Shown: positions 27,659 through 37,214, counted from the stretch's first letter. The stretch: DNA of 64,000 bases from Taibaiella sp. (GCA_019638495.1 JAHBTQ010000002.1:930001-994000); one strand, 5' to 3'. Numbers and translations are program-made. The notes: generated by a model from the letters alone, not told the origin.

Positions 27659-28273
27659 CTATGATTTAATTAAATTTAGGTATTGTTCTATAGAAGCTAA
27701 GATCATCTCTTCCACGTGCTGTTCTGTCATATTCATAGCCTGCAGGCGGCAACTAACATCCAGCGACACCAGCCCATGCCCCATGGCCCACACAGAAAAA
27801 GCAGCAAGCGTCACATCTTTGAAACGAAGGAGACCCTTTTCCATGCATTCAGTGAGGCATGTTAGCAAAACCACGAATGAATCTGTGTTGTTGCGCCATG
27901 GCTCGTTTTCCTTGATGCTGTTCATGGGAGCCCGCATCATAAACATCAGCTCATACATCTCCGGGTGGGCCTTACCAAATCGCACATAACTGTGACATAT
28001 CTGTCCAAGACGCACCCAGGGGTCAGGGCTGGTCGCATCACGTGCAAATGCCTCCTCTAGCTGCGAAAATGCCTGCTTCTGAACTTCGTAGAGCAGTTCA
28101 TCCTTGTCCTTGTAGTACAAATAAATGGTTGCAGGGCTATATTCAATTTTTTCTGCAATATTTCGGATAGAGGTCTTCTCATAGCCCTCGCTCATAAACA
28201 TTTCCGTTGCGGCCTCAATAATCCTGAGGCGCATCTCCTGCTTTTCCCGCGCTTTCCTTTCACTTATCCCCAT
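27659..28273 (-). CDS. TetR-family transcriptional regulator
   Basis: A 204-residue repressor with the TetR helix-turn-helix at residues 17-63 (RIIEAATEMFMSEGYEKTSI, then NIAEKIEYSPATIYLYYKDK) and a C-terminal ligand domain of the TetR_C_33 type (EMYELMFMMRAPM, FSVWAMGHGLVSLDV). It leads the efflux operon, so it probably represses itself and the pump and is released by a pump substrate. The start MGISERKAREKQEMRLR fits the family. A promoter with one mismatch lies directly before it. Confidence 0.92.
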   Translation of the reverse strand: MGISERKAREKQEMRLRIIEAATEMFMSEGYEKTSIRNIAEKIEYSPATIYLYYKDKDELLYEVQKQAFSQLEEAFARDATSPDPWVRLGQICHSYVRFGKAHPEMYELMFMMRAPMNSIKENEPWRNNTDSFVVLLTCLTECMEKGLLRFKDVTLAAFSVWAMGHGLVSLDVSCRLQAMNMTEQHVEEMILASIEQYLNLIKS

Positions 28274-28290
28274 CTCATCTATTTACGATG

Positions 28291-28323
28291 CAAAGTAACT
28301 AAACAGTGTTCATATTTTTCAAA
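28291..28323 (-). promoter_or_regulatory. Promoter of the tetR-efflux operon
   Basis: On the minus strand TTTG (28323-28320), 21 nt, TTACTTTG (28298-28291), one mismatch to TAnnTTTG. Between the boxes lies AACAGTGTT, a 4-1-4 inverted repeat that could be part of the TetR operator. Confidence 0.5.
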
Positions 28324-28460
28324 AAACTTCAAATATTTTTTTCCAATTTGTCAGAAACGTCAAATACACAAGCAAGATCGAAGTCAGAAGAGGTCGGGCT
28401 CGTACACATGTACGGGTGCTTTGTTTATGAATCTATAAACATTCGCCGTCACAGGTACGC

Positions 28461-28468
28461 TACCTTTG
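28461..28468 (+). promoter_or_regulatory. -7 promoter box for gpx
   Basis: TACCTTTG, ending only 4 nt before the ATG at 28473. This predicts a nearly leaderless mRNA. Confidence 0.55.
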
Positions 28469-28472
28469 CACA

Positions 28473-28994
28473 ATGCCCTCGATCCTTCAGCGCTTATTTG
28501 GCAACAATGCCACAATCCCCCACTCTATTTATGACTTTAAGGTCGCCGGCCTAACGGGCGGCACCATAGACTTTTCTGCCTTCAAGGGAAAAAAGATAAT
28601 GGTCGTTAATACTGCTTCGTTCTGTGGTAATACCCCCCAATATGAGCAACTGGAAAAGCTTTACGAACAGCACAAAGACAAGCTGGTGGTTGTGGGCTTT
28701 CCGGCAAACAACTTCATGTTCCAGGAGCCGGGAAGTAATGAGAAGATAGCCAGCTTCTGCAAAACGAACTATGGCGTCACCTTCCCTATGGCAGCCAAGG
28801 TATCTGTGCGCGGCTGGCGCAAAAACCCTATATATCAGTGGCTCACAGAGCAGCAACACAACCATTTTGCAGACAGTACGGTGAAGTGGAACTTCCAGAA
28901 ATACCTGCTTGATGAAACGGGCAAACTGACGCACATATTCTCCCCAAAGACACTGCCGCTAAGCGAGGAAGTGCTGGCCGCCGTGAAAAGCTAA
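28473..28994 (+). CDS. Glutathione peroxidase-family thiol peroxidase
   Basis: A 173-residue peroxidase of the GPx family, Cys type; such bacterial forms reduce hydroperoxides and are usually recycled by thioredoxin. The peroxidatic C51 lies in VVNTASFCGNTPQY, and W139-N140 of the tetrad in VKWNFQKYL. The third block, usually CNQFGxQEPG, reads ANNFMFQEPG, so the tetrad Gln is Asn80 and the Cys of that block is Ala. C96 (FCKTNYG) is placed to act as resolving cysteine. There is no signal peptide. The stop overlaps that of the convergent SUMF1-like gene by 4 nt. Confidence 0.9.
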   Translation: MPSILQRLFGNNATIPHSIYDFKVAGLTGGTIDFSAFKGKKIMVVNTASFCGNTPQYEQLEKLYEQHKDKLVVVGFPANNFMFQEPGSNEKIASFCKTNYGVTFPMAAKVSVRGWRKNPIYQWLTEQQHNHFADSTVKWNFQKYLLDETGKLTHIFSPKTLPLSEEVLAAVKS

Positions 28995-29809
28995 TCTCCC
29001 ATTTCCCGCACCAGGCGAAAGCCAATCACAGCACTGCCATCAGCCGGTTTGCGGTGGAAGGGGAACCAATCGTTTAGGTCTGTGGCATGAGAGAAAATCT
29101 CTCCTCCCCGATACACCTTGTTTACGCCGGTTGGTGGCCCCTTGGGGTCTTTTGTTACTCTTTCCACATATTCACCAGGCCGCATCATCACCGACCAGTC
29201 GCTGACCCACTCGTCTACGTTGCCCAGCATGTCATATAGCCCCAATTCATTAGGCTGCTTCTGCCCCACCGGGTGCACATGGTGATCGCTGTTGGCGCCA
29301 TACCAGGCCACATCTCCCAGGTAGTCGCTACCTGCATACGGCTTGCCCTTGCCCAGCCGTCCACCGCGACAGGCATACTCCCATTCTGCATTGGTGGGCA
29401 GGCGGTATTTATGCCCCGTGGCCTGCGATACCTTTTGTGCAAACTCCACTGCCTGCCCCCACCGCACATGCACCATGGGGCAGCTATCGCAACCTGTAAT
29501 GCGGTAATCATCGCCCATCAGCGATCGCCATTGCAGCTCAGAAGTTTCAAACCGGCTGATATAGAAGCTCGAAACCGTTACCGTGTTTGTGTATTCACGA
29601 CCGTCAGGGATTCCGCATTGCCAATAGCGCATTGGAAACGCACCACCTTCTACGGGCATCATCATTATATCCGCTTCGCGCAGCACCATACGCCCGGTGG
29701 TACTGTCCCGGGTGCGCACTGCAAGATGATCCCGCACAGACCTGTGTATTTGCGCCGATGCATGATACGCAGCGATCAAAGAGAAAAGCAGTACTAAACG
29801 GTACATCAT
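28991..29809 (-). CDS. Exported SUMF1/FGE-sulfatase-domain protein
   Basis: A 272-residue protein with signal peptide (MMYRLVLLFSLIAAYHASA) and a formylglycine-generating-enzyme (SUMF1) fold: VEGGAFPM, ISRFETSELQW, HVRWGQAVEFAQKVSQATGH, YRLPTNAEWEYACRGG, ELGLYDMLGNVDEWVSDW and VYRGGEIF, ending in IGFRLVRE. The domain occurs in sulfatase maturases, EgtB, gliding proteins GldJ/GldK and many uncharacterised proteins. It lacks a lipobox, unlike GldK. A true formylglycine activity cannot be claimed. The gene starts 34 nt behind the stop of the minus-strand metallophosphoesterase gene and may be cotranscribed with it. Confidence 0.85.
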   Translation of the reverse strand: MMYRLVLLFSLIAAYHASAQIHRSVRDHLAVRTRDSTTGRMVLREADIMMMPVEGGAFPMRYWQCGIPDGREYTNTVTVSSFYISRFETSELQWRSLMGDDYRITGCDSCPMVHVRWGQAVEFAQKVSQATGHKYRLPTNAEWEYACRGGRLGKGKPYAGSDYLGDVAWYGANSDHHVHPVGQKQPNELGLYDMLGNVDEWVSDWSVMMRPGEYVERVTKDPKGPPTGVNKVYRGGEIFSHATDLNDWFPFHRKPADGSAVIGFRLVREMGD

Positions 29810-29843
29810 TGGGGTGTTTCACCCAAGATAAGAAACACCGGTT

Positions 29844-31091
29844 TTACACCAATTCTATAACGGTAATTTCGGGAAGGATGCCCAGCCTGCCGGGATAGCC
29901 CAGGAAGCCAAAGCCACGGTTCACATACAGTGACTGCTTGCCCTCTTTGTAGAGGCCTGCCCACTCGTTGTAAATGTATTGTACCGGGCTCCACTTAAAT
30001 ATCTTGCTATCTATGCCAAACTGCATGCCGTGGGTGTGGCCGCTGAGCATCAGGTCTACATCAGGATATTTTTCCAGCACCTCGCCCCGCCAGTGCGATG
30101 GGTCGTGAGACAGAAGTATCTTGAATGGTACGTTCTTTTCAGGCAGGCCCTCATATGCCTTGCGCATATCGCCATACTTAGGAAAATGAGCTTTGTTGCC
30201 CCAGTTTTCTATACCTACTATGGCTATCTTTTCCTCACCCCGCTGCAGCACCACGTGCTCATTCATCAGCAGGCGCCAGCCCACCTCCTTGTGCACACCT
30301 TTCAGGCGCTCCAGGTTTTCGCGCTTAGCTTCGGGCGATGGCCACTCCACATAGTCGCCATAGTCGTGGTTGCCGAGTGTGGAGTATACGCCCATAGGCG
30401 CCTTCAGCTTTGAGTATATCTGCTTGTAGCGGTCATCTACCTCATCGCAAACATTGTTGACCAGGTCGCCGGTAAAGAGTATCACATCTGCCTCCTGGTG
30501 CATCACGCGCTCTATGCCATGCAGCACAGCATCGTGATTGTCAAAGCTGCCTGTGTGTATGTCTGATATCTGCACGATCTTTAGTCCCTTGAAAGCCGCA
30601 GGCAGATTGTCAAATGCCAGCTTCATTTTTCGCACACGGTAGCGGTAGCGGTTGGTGATGCCCACTCCAAAACCCACAAGCGACAAACCGCCCAGCACCA
30701 GCGCCGTTTGCCTCATAAAAGTGGACCGGTCTATCTTGGTAGCCGCCTCTGCCGTAGGCGAATTTTTGAACGCAAAAGCAGCAATACCCCATGTGAAGAG
30801 CCTCCTGAGATCATCGAGCAGCATCACCAGTAGCACGAGCACCTTGCCCACGGTGAAGCCCAGCACCAGCGCTACATACAGATTGCGCACCAGGTGTGGC
30901 ATAGCTGCCCAGTTGATGGCGCGGAAGAAAAGCAAGCCTCCCCAGCTAAGCGCAGTAAAGGCAATGTAAATTGAGAACAGGGATACCCGCCACACATTGG
31001 GCAGGCTGCGCAGTGCAGACTTTACTACCACAAAACTGTAGTACTCTGCCAGGCCTATAATACTAAGGATAATAAAGAACCTAAATCGCAT
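29844..31091 (-). CDS. Membrane-anchored calcineurin-type metallophosphoesterase
   Basis: A 415-residue protein with about four N-terminal membrane helices (residues 1-105), a short twin-helix linker with another hydrophobic segment near residue 135, and a C-terminal calcineurin-like phosphoesterase domain. The metal-binding motifs are complete: VQISDIHTGSFDN (D-x-H), ILFTGDLVNN (G-D), STLGNHDYGDY (G-N-H-D), KILLSHDPSHW (H) and LMLSGHTHGMQFG (G-H-x-H). It resembles the YkuE/YaeI type, some of which cleave lipid phosphates such as UDP-diacylglucosamine. The precise substrate is unknown. ATG 31091 is chosen over a TTG 21 nt upstream. Confidence 0.88.
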   Translation of the reverse strand: MRFRFFIILSIIGLAEYYSFVVVKSALRSLPNVWRVSLFSIYIAFTALSWGGLLFFRAINWAAMPHLVRNLYVALVLGFTVGKVLVLLVMLLDDLRRLFTWGIAAFAFKNSPTAEAATKIDRSTFMRQTALVLGGLSLVGFGVGITNRYRYRVRKMKLAFDNLPAAFKGLKIVQISDIHTGSFDNHDAVLHGIERVMHQEADVILFTGDLVNNVCDEVDDRYKQIYSKLKAPMGVYSTLGNHDYGDYVEWPSPEAKRENLERLKGVHKEVGWRLLMNEHVVLQRGEEKIAIVGIENWGNKAHFPKYGDMRKAYEGLPEKNVPFKILLSHDPSHWRGEVLEKYPDVDLMLSGHTHGMQFGIDSKIFKWSPVQYIYNEWAGLYKEGKQSLYVNRGFGFLGYPGRLGILPEITVIELV

Positions 31092-31148
31092 CTTGATCGT
31101 ATCAGGGGCCAAAGGTCGGGTTAAAGGGCTATCGCCCCGCCGGTTTGG

Positions 31149-31649
31149 CTAAAAATTAAGAAACTCTTCTACCTGGGTGTGTATCAGCTTCTCGGTGACT
31201 GGCTTTAAGATGTTGCCGCCAGCATCTACCTCCTCACCTATCTTAGACAGCAGCATCTTATTGTACAGCACGTTTACCTTCAGGTAGTTAAGAATGGCCG
31301 TCATGTGCTCCAGGCCGCGCAGGTTGCCCGCCCTGCCGTCTGAAAGGCCCACCAGGGCAGCCTTTTTGTACCACCAGCACTTCTTTACATCGCTGTTGTC
31401 CATCATCAGCTTCAGTATGCCGGGAAAACTGGCGTTATACTCCGGCATCACAAACAGGAACTTGGTAGCAGGTATCAGGTACTGACTTTCCAGCGCCAGC
31501 ATGGCCGGGCCACGCTCCCACACCTGCCTGTTTTCCAGGGATAGCAGGTGCACATCCTCTGCATGAGCAGAGATAATGCGGTGATAAATGTTCGCCATTT
31601 TCAGCGTCATGCTGTCCCTGCGGTTCGTGCCTGCTATTATCGTTATCAT
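31149..31649 (-). CDS. NAD(P)H-dependent FMN reductase
   Basis: A 166-residue flavodoxin-like protein of the NADPH-dependent FMN reductase family. The FMN-phosphate loop IIAGTNRRDSMTLKMA stands at the N-terminus, PEYNASFPGILKLMMD is the conserved second loop (PEYN), and KKAALVGLSDGRAGNLRG the third. Members reduce FMN, quinones, azo dyes or chromate. It is cytoplasmic. ATG 31649 is chosen because MITIIAGTNRRDS is the usual start; an upstream TTG would add eight residues. It stands between divIC and the phosphoesterase gene on the same strand, with gaps of 152 and 57 nt. Confidence 0.9.
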   Translation of the reverse strand: MITIIAGTNRRDSMTLKMANIYHRIISAHAEDVHLLSLENRQVWERGPAMLALESQYLIPATKFLFVMPEYNASFPGILKLMMDNSDVKKCWWYKKAALVGLSDGRAGNLRGLEHMTAILNYLKVNVLYNKMLLSKIGEEVDAGGNILKPVTEKLIHTQVEEFLNF

Positions 31650-31801
31650 TCGCCGGTTAAAAATGTTCCTCAAAGATGGCAGTATTTTGCCGTTTCCGGA
31701 AACCGTTTCGTTTTATCTGCTGATAACCAATTACTATTACCACTTCCGGAAAACACGAAGCCACCAATTTGGTGGCTCCCTGTATCCTCAAATTTTTCGT
31801 T

Positions 31802-32107
31802 TTATTCGCCTATGACGTACACATCCTCATTGTCGTGCTTCATCCGGTATTGCTCCCTTGCATACTGCTCCAGCTTCTGCGGGTCGTTAAGATTGCCGGC
31901 AGCATCTGCTACCAGCGCCTTCTTCTCCGCGCTCATCGTCTTTATCTCTCCCTGCAGATAGGCAATATTGCCCTTTACCGTGTTCAGCTCCTGTTTGCGG
32001 TCGCGTAGCGTCATCCAGTCGTTCTGGTCAAAAAATGCCACCCATAGCACAAAGATCGCGCTAACGATAAAGTACTTGTTGGCAACAATTTTCAACAGCT
32101 TCTTCAT
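31802..32107 (-). CDS. FtsB/DivIC-family cell-division protein
   Basis: A 101-residue septum-formation initiator protein. It has a short cytoplasmic start, one membrane helix (YFIVSAIFVLWVAFF) and a periplasmic coiled coil (RDRKQELNTVKGNIAYLQGE, then EIKTMSAEKKALVA), ending with LEQYAREQYRMKHDNEDVYV, the conserved segment that binds FtsL and FtsQ. It lies directly downstream of eno on the same strand, the eno-ftsB order also known from Gammaproteobacteria, which supports the assignment. Confidence 0.88.
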   Translation of the reverse strand: MKKLLKIVANKYFIVSAIFVLWVAFFDQNDWMTLRDRKQELNTVKGNIAYLQGEIKTMSAEKKALVADAAGNLNDPQKLEQYAREQYRMKHDNEDVYVIGE

Positions 32108-32197
32108 GTTATAAAATTACATTTTACCACTACTGACCCTCGCTATTACTTATTCACATATCCACAGTGCTACGCGGAATTGGGAATTAGGATTGTG

Positions 32198-32237
32198 TTT
32201 TGGATTTTGGATTTTGGATTTTGGAATTTGGATTTTG
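32198..32237 (+). repeat. Tandem TTTTGGA heptamer repeat
   Basis: Five and a half copies of a 7-nt unit TTTTGGA (one copy ATTTGGA), ending 7 nt from the eno stop codon. A simple-sequence tract prone to slippage; no function assigned. Confidence 0.85.
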
Positions 32238-32243
32238 CCCCTA

Positions 32244-33752
<1,509 letters not shown>

Positions 33753-33777
33753 TTATAATCGGCTAAAAAGCAAACCT

Positions 33778-33837
33778 GTATTGACTATGCGTTTTTTATT
33801 TAATTTCTAAACGCTTCCATGGGGTTCTAAAAATTGC
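33778..33837 (+). repeat. 60-nt direct repeat, left copy
   Basis: Matches 34477-34536 in 52 of 60 positions without gaps (core TTCTAAACGCT and GGGGTTCTAAAA). The two copies flank the lipoprotein gene at 33937. The rest of 33534-33936 shows no gene. Confidence 0.8.
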
Positions 33838-33924
33838 GACCGGGGGATGGACCCGGAATAACGAAGCCACTGACTGCGCCGGCCCACCACCAGCCTTCTA
33901 CGCTGCTGATACTCTGAATGCCGC

Positions 33925-33932
33925 TATATTTG
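33925..33932 (+). promoter_or_regulatory. -7 promoter box for the lipoprotein gene
   Basis: TATATTTG ending 4 nt before the ATG at 33937; predicts a nearly leaderless mRNA. Confidence 0.5.
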
Positions 33933-33936
33933 TTAG

Positions 33937-34329
33937 ATGGCTACTCCGCACATGCGCATATGCGCCTTTATCTTGATTTCAGCCTTGTCACTAACTGCGT
34001 GTCACAAGGACGAACCGGCATCATTTTCTGACCAGCTACCCAAACACGATTACGCTTTCCACGTCGTCGTTAAGTCTGACCTGTTTGTGCGACGTTATCC
34101 CTCCGATTTCCCTGCCGATTCGGCGAGGATCAGCAATATCCCTTCAGACAGTATGGTAAGGTTTGTATTGAACCATATATATGACACATTACTCAACATC
34201 GATACAGTAAAAGCGCAGGCATATATGACTGACATGCTTACGAAGTATACCAAACCATCAATCTACCTCTATACGCCGGACACCATAGCCAAGAGAGGTG
34301 CCGGAAACGACTTAACCAGGATCAATTAG
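33937..34329 (+). CDS. Small lipoprotein of unknown function
   Basis: A 130-residue protein with a lipoprotein signal: MRICAFILISALSLTAC, lipobox LTAC with C22 counted from the first Met (C17 from the second Met at 33952). The mature part is polar and shows no family I know (YAFHVVVKSDLFVRRYPSDF, then SARISNIPSDSMVRFV). The promoter box 4 nt upstream favours the first ATG. It is flanked by two copies of a 60-nt direct repeat and stands in a gene-poor stretch before the defence operon, so it may be part of the accessory region. Confidence 0.6.
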   Translation: MATPHMRICAFILISALSLTACHKDEPASFSDQLPKHDYAFHVVVKSDLFVRRYPSDFPADSARISNIPSDSMVRFVLNHIYDTLLNIDTVKAQAYMTDMLTKYTKPSIYLYTPDTIAKRGAGNDLTRIN

Positions 34330-34476
34330 CAATCCAAACTGATACCAACCCGAATTATATTAGCTTATCCAATGCCACGTGTACTACAGCGAAGCGTAGC
34401 ACGGACCTGACCACCTATACGCTACTATCAATTTTCCTACTTATCTCTCTTACCTTATCCGCCAGAACCCGCTACC

Positions 34477-34536
34477 GTATTGATTATGCGCTTTTTCTTT
34501 AACTTCTAAACGCTGCTACGGGGTTCTAAAATTTGC
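34477..34536 (+). repeat. 60-nt direct repeat, right copy
   Basis: Second copy of the repeat at 33778-33837, 699 nt downstream. A shorter relative (CTAAACGCTTCTACC) lies at 34577-34591. Confidence 0.8.
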
Positions 34537-34650
34537 TAAGAATTGCTAAGAATTGCTGAGAGTTGCGTGAAAATTGCTAAACGCTTCTACCACGGCGGAC
34601 AAGTCAAAAAATTGCTAAGAATTGCTGAGGATTGGCTAGCAATTGACTTG
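34531..34650 (+). repeat. Tandem AATTGCTAAG repeats and hairpin
   Basis: Ten-nt units in register: ATTTGCTAAG, AATTGCTAAG, AATTGCTGAG at 34531-34560, then a second block AATTGCTAAG, AATTGCTGAG at 34610-34629. The second block sits inside an interrupted inverted repeat: CAAGTCA (34600) pairs with TGACTTG (34644), ATTGCTA (34611) with TAGCAAT (34637). The remaining non-coding DNA from 34330 to 34948 shows no gene. Confidence 0.75.
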
Positions 34651-34683
34651 AGTACGCGACTACGAAAATTGCTGTTTGTGGCA

Positions 34684-34691
34684 CAAAGGTA
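34684..34691 (-). promoter_or_regulatory. Promoter-like box pointing away from the defence operon
   Basis: TACCTTTG on the minus strand, directed leftward into the repeat-rich non-coding DNA. No gene follows, so a non-coding transcript is possible. Confidence 0.35.
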
Positions 34692-34948
34692 AGTGGCGTT
34701 TGCGAGGTGGCGAGCAGGTGGAGGGAAAATGTTGATAACTTTTCGAGAGTGGTTTCGCGAAGCGACAACAAGATGAAGGCCGTCGGAGACGAAGTTTTAT
34801 TTCGGGTTCCGGGTCGCCCTGTGGAAGCGGCGAAATTATGTAGGACGAAGCGATACCGTTGACCAAGTGGAAATCTCAGGGATACAAGTCAAAACTACTT
34901 GCGTCAAAAGGTATTACGATTCAGTAACTGGAACACCTGAAGACTCCC

Positions 34949-35749
34949 TCACAAAGGATGCAGAACAAAATAGCCATTTATTCCCAATGCGCCAGCATTA
35001 AGATTTATAAGCCCCACACACCTCGAAACTACATTACTGTTCCGTAATCTGAACCTAAAGAATCCAGCATATGACTTAGTATCTGCTACTTGCGATTTCA
35101 ATGAATCAAGCGCATTCATAATCTCGGCAACGACTCTCAATTTCGCAGCATCTTGGACTAAATCATGATATTTGGCTAAATGCACTTCAAGTCGTTGCTC
35201 GACTTCGTAAAACCCACACAATATATCGGCATATGCCCTTGACAACGGTATTCGATCCAAATTGCAACATCGAATTGTATTGGCACTCTTCTCCTTGTCT
35301 GGGGAAGCATTTGAAGGCTTGATCCTTAACTCTTCAAAAATAAAATACATTTCAGGATTCTCTGTCGAGGGATTTACAATTGGAAAAGCTCTTCTTGTAT
35401 CGGTATCTCCTTTTGAAATATTGCATTGCGCACATGACAAGTACAGATTGGACCATTTGAAAGTAAATAAATAATAAATGGACTTGGGAAAAAAATGTTC
35501 TATATGCGGAAAATCAACAACATCAATAATAGATTCGCAATAAATACATTTACCGACCCCTCCGTGCATTGTGAGTAATGCAGCTTTTATCTCATCGTGT
35601 CGATATCTATTAACAACCTCATCCCTAATTTTCGGGGGAATTGCCCGATACGTACCATATATCGAAACAAGAGATTGTAAATCATTTGTCCAGCTTTGCT
35701 GACTATTGGCTAAAACACTGGGAATCTCGGTTCTTTTAATAGCTATCAT
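34949..35749 (-). CDS. HNH endonuclease, PtuB-like (Septu-type defence)
   Basis: A 266-residue HNH nuclease. The zinc/HNH core is clear: C68-x2-C71 in GKCIYCESI, HIEH at 82-85 with FFPKS, N101 in KWSNLYLSC and C106-x2-C109-N110 in CAQCNISKGD. The N-terminus MIAIKRTEIPSVL and the IEHFxPKS segment match the HNH family found with AAA ATPases in Septu and in some retron defence systems (the TIGR02646 type). It is translated directly behind the ATPase gene with a 1-nt gap, so the pair acts together. In Septu, PtuB is the DNA-cutting effector and PtuA the sensor ATPase. The C-terminal part (residues 160-266) is less typical. No reverse transcriptase is nearby. Confidence 0.82.
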   Translation of the reverse strand: MIAIKRTEIPSVLANSQQSWTNDLQSLVSIYGTYRAIPPKIRDEVVNRYRHDEIKAALLTMHGGVGKCIYCESIIDVVDFPHIEHFFPKSIYYLFTFKWSNLYLSCAQCNISKGDTDTRRAFPIVNPSTENPEMYFIFEELRIKPSNASPDKEKSANTIRCCNLDRIPLSRAYADILCGFYEVEQRLEVHLAKYHDLVQDAAKLRVVAEIMNALDSLKSQVADTKSYAGFFRFRLRNSNVVSRCVGLINLNAGALGINGYFVLHPL

Positions 35750-35750
35750 A

Positions 35751-36971
35751 TTAATTGCTCAAAAAAAGTATGCTTCTTTTTATTTCATAATAACGAATTA
35801 TCGGATCATTCTCGTTAAGGATTCCTTTGAGATCGTTTAATTCTTTGTCGTAAGAATCAATGTCACGTTTCTCGAATGCACCATCGATGCGCTCAAGCAT
35901 ACTACTTTCTACATTACTATGGATAACTAAATTCATCAAACCATCCAAAATATAGTCAATTTGCCAACCTGAAAAACTTCTGGGGATAGGTTTTAGATCA
36001 AGAATCCCATCGTGTCGCGGAATTTGAATAATCTGGTTAGAATCAGCAGATGCAAGAACTAACGGCGAATGCGTTGTAACAATAAACTGAATTCTCGGAA
36101 ATACACGTTTTATTGATTTGATAATAATCAGTTGCCACTCAGGATGCAGATGTGCGTCTATCTCATCAATGAGAACTGTGCCTATAGCGTTACCGATGAG
36201 TGCCCTTTCATCTTCAAACACCCCTTCACACCAATCGACGATTGAGAACAATATCGCTAGAAATGATTTATAGCCACTTGATAACTCCTCTAAATAACAG
36301 TTCTGGCCATTTACACTAAAAACGGGTTCTAAGTCTCTCTCGATGTGGACGAAACGAAAATCCGCCTCCTTAGGAACTATTTCAGGCAAAATGTTCATAA
36401 GAGTATTCCAATTTTCAGTTTCATTCTTTGCCCAATCTTTTTCAATGATAAAATAGCGATTCACCATCCATTGTTTTATCTCAGGAAGGTTTATTTTCTC
36501 AATGGATTCGATGTTATGTGTAAGTGCGTGCTTTCTCTTTGCGACTCCACGATCCTCCTTACGCATTCCATCGATTCGTTTATAATCGAAAAATCTGTTT
36601 GCGCCAATTGCAAAAATTAAATGCTCTGATTCTTCACCCCACGCCAATGTTTTGCGAATACCTTTTTGTGGGGCCAACTGTTGCCAACTTGATTGAAAAC
36701 TTCGGTAAACACCTTTTGAATTTTTGGTTGCTATCCCCACACGATCAATTGCGTTTTCAAATTGAACATCACACCAATACTGCGCATTTTCTCCGCGTCT
36801 TAAATTCTGACTATTAGCCGCGCTAAAACAAGAGCAGATCATCCTCAATATCGACGTCTTGCCAACAGCGTTTGAACCAATCAAAATGCTGACATTGCTT
36901 GAGAACTCTATATCCAAGGAACGAAAAACCCCCACCTCTTCTACATGCAAACTTCGAATGAAACTGTCCAT
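35751..36971 (-). CDS. AAA/ABC-type ATPase, PtuA-like (Septu-type defence)
   Basis: A 406-residue OLD/RecF-like ATPase of the AAA_15/AAA_21 kind. Motifs: Walker A GSNAVGKT (residues 32-39), ABC signature LSSGY (230-234), Walker B TVLIDEIDAHLHPEW (265-279) and a histidine switch TTHSP (H301). The middle carries a helical, charged insertion (residues 130-200). Followed after 1 nt by an HNH nuclease gene, it gives the PtuA-PtuB arrangement of Septu, an anti-phage system in which the ATPase oligomer controls DNA cleavage by the nuclease. The operon is clearly more AT-rich than its neighbours, consistent with horizontal transfer. A plain ATPase/HNH pair of another defence type cannot be excluded. 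Confidence 0.82.
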   Translation of the reverse strand: MDSFIRSLHVEEVGVFRSLDIEFSSNVSILIGSNAVGKTSILRMICSCFSAANSQNLRRGENAQYWCDVQFENAIDRVGIATKNSKGVYRSFQSSWQQLAPQKGIRKTLAWGEESEHLIFAIGANRFFDYKRIDGMRKEDRGVAKRKHALTHNIESIEKINLPEIKQWMVNRYFIIEKDWAKNETENWNTLMNILPEIVPKEADFRFVHIERDLEPVFSVNGQNCYLEELSSGYKSFLAILFSIVDWCEGVFEDERALIGNAIGTVLIDEIDAHLHPEWQLIIIKSIKRVFPRIQFIVTTHSPLVLASADSNQIIQIPRHDGILDLKPIPRSFSGWQIDYILDGLMNLVIHSNVESSMLERIDGAFEKRDIDSYDKELNDLKGILNENDPIIRYYEIKRSILFLSN

Positions 36972-36987
36972 ATCAGATATTTACCTA

Positions 36988-36995
36988 CAAAACTA
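36988..36995 (-). promoter_or_regulatory. -7 promoter box for the defence operon
   Basis: TAGTTTTG on the minus strand, 16 nt before the ATPase ATG. A TTTG lies 25 nt further upstream (37024-37021), slightly too far for an ideal -33 box. Confidence 0.45.
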
Positions 36996-37206
36996 ATATA
37001 ACGAGATTCAATAACACGGACAAAGTTTATTCTATCAAAAAGGCACTGTAATTAGCGCCCACGTACTCAACTTATTGAAAATTTCATAAACCAAAATTAC
37101 CGGTTCACCGTAGGTTGTACCTACTGCGGGAATGGATGCCAGTTTCTGTCCGGCGAGACTATCAAATTTGTGCATATCTCTTTTTGCCACACAGCAATGA
37201 GCGTTC

Positions 37207-37214
37207 TACCTTTG
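37207..37214 (+). promoter_or_regulatory. Rightward promoter-like box in non-coding DNA
   Basis: TACCTTTG followed by TGGCACC. A 21-codon open frame (37235-37300, starting MLLLTSAPRPLTHK) lies 20 nt downstream; whether it is translated is unclear. Confidence 0.35.

Noticed and set aside
34660..34866. 68-codon minus-strand frame
   Set aside because: Short, Pro/Arg/Ser-rich, lies over a promoter-like box, no family.
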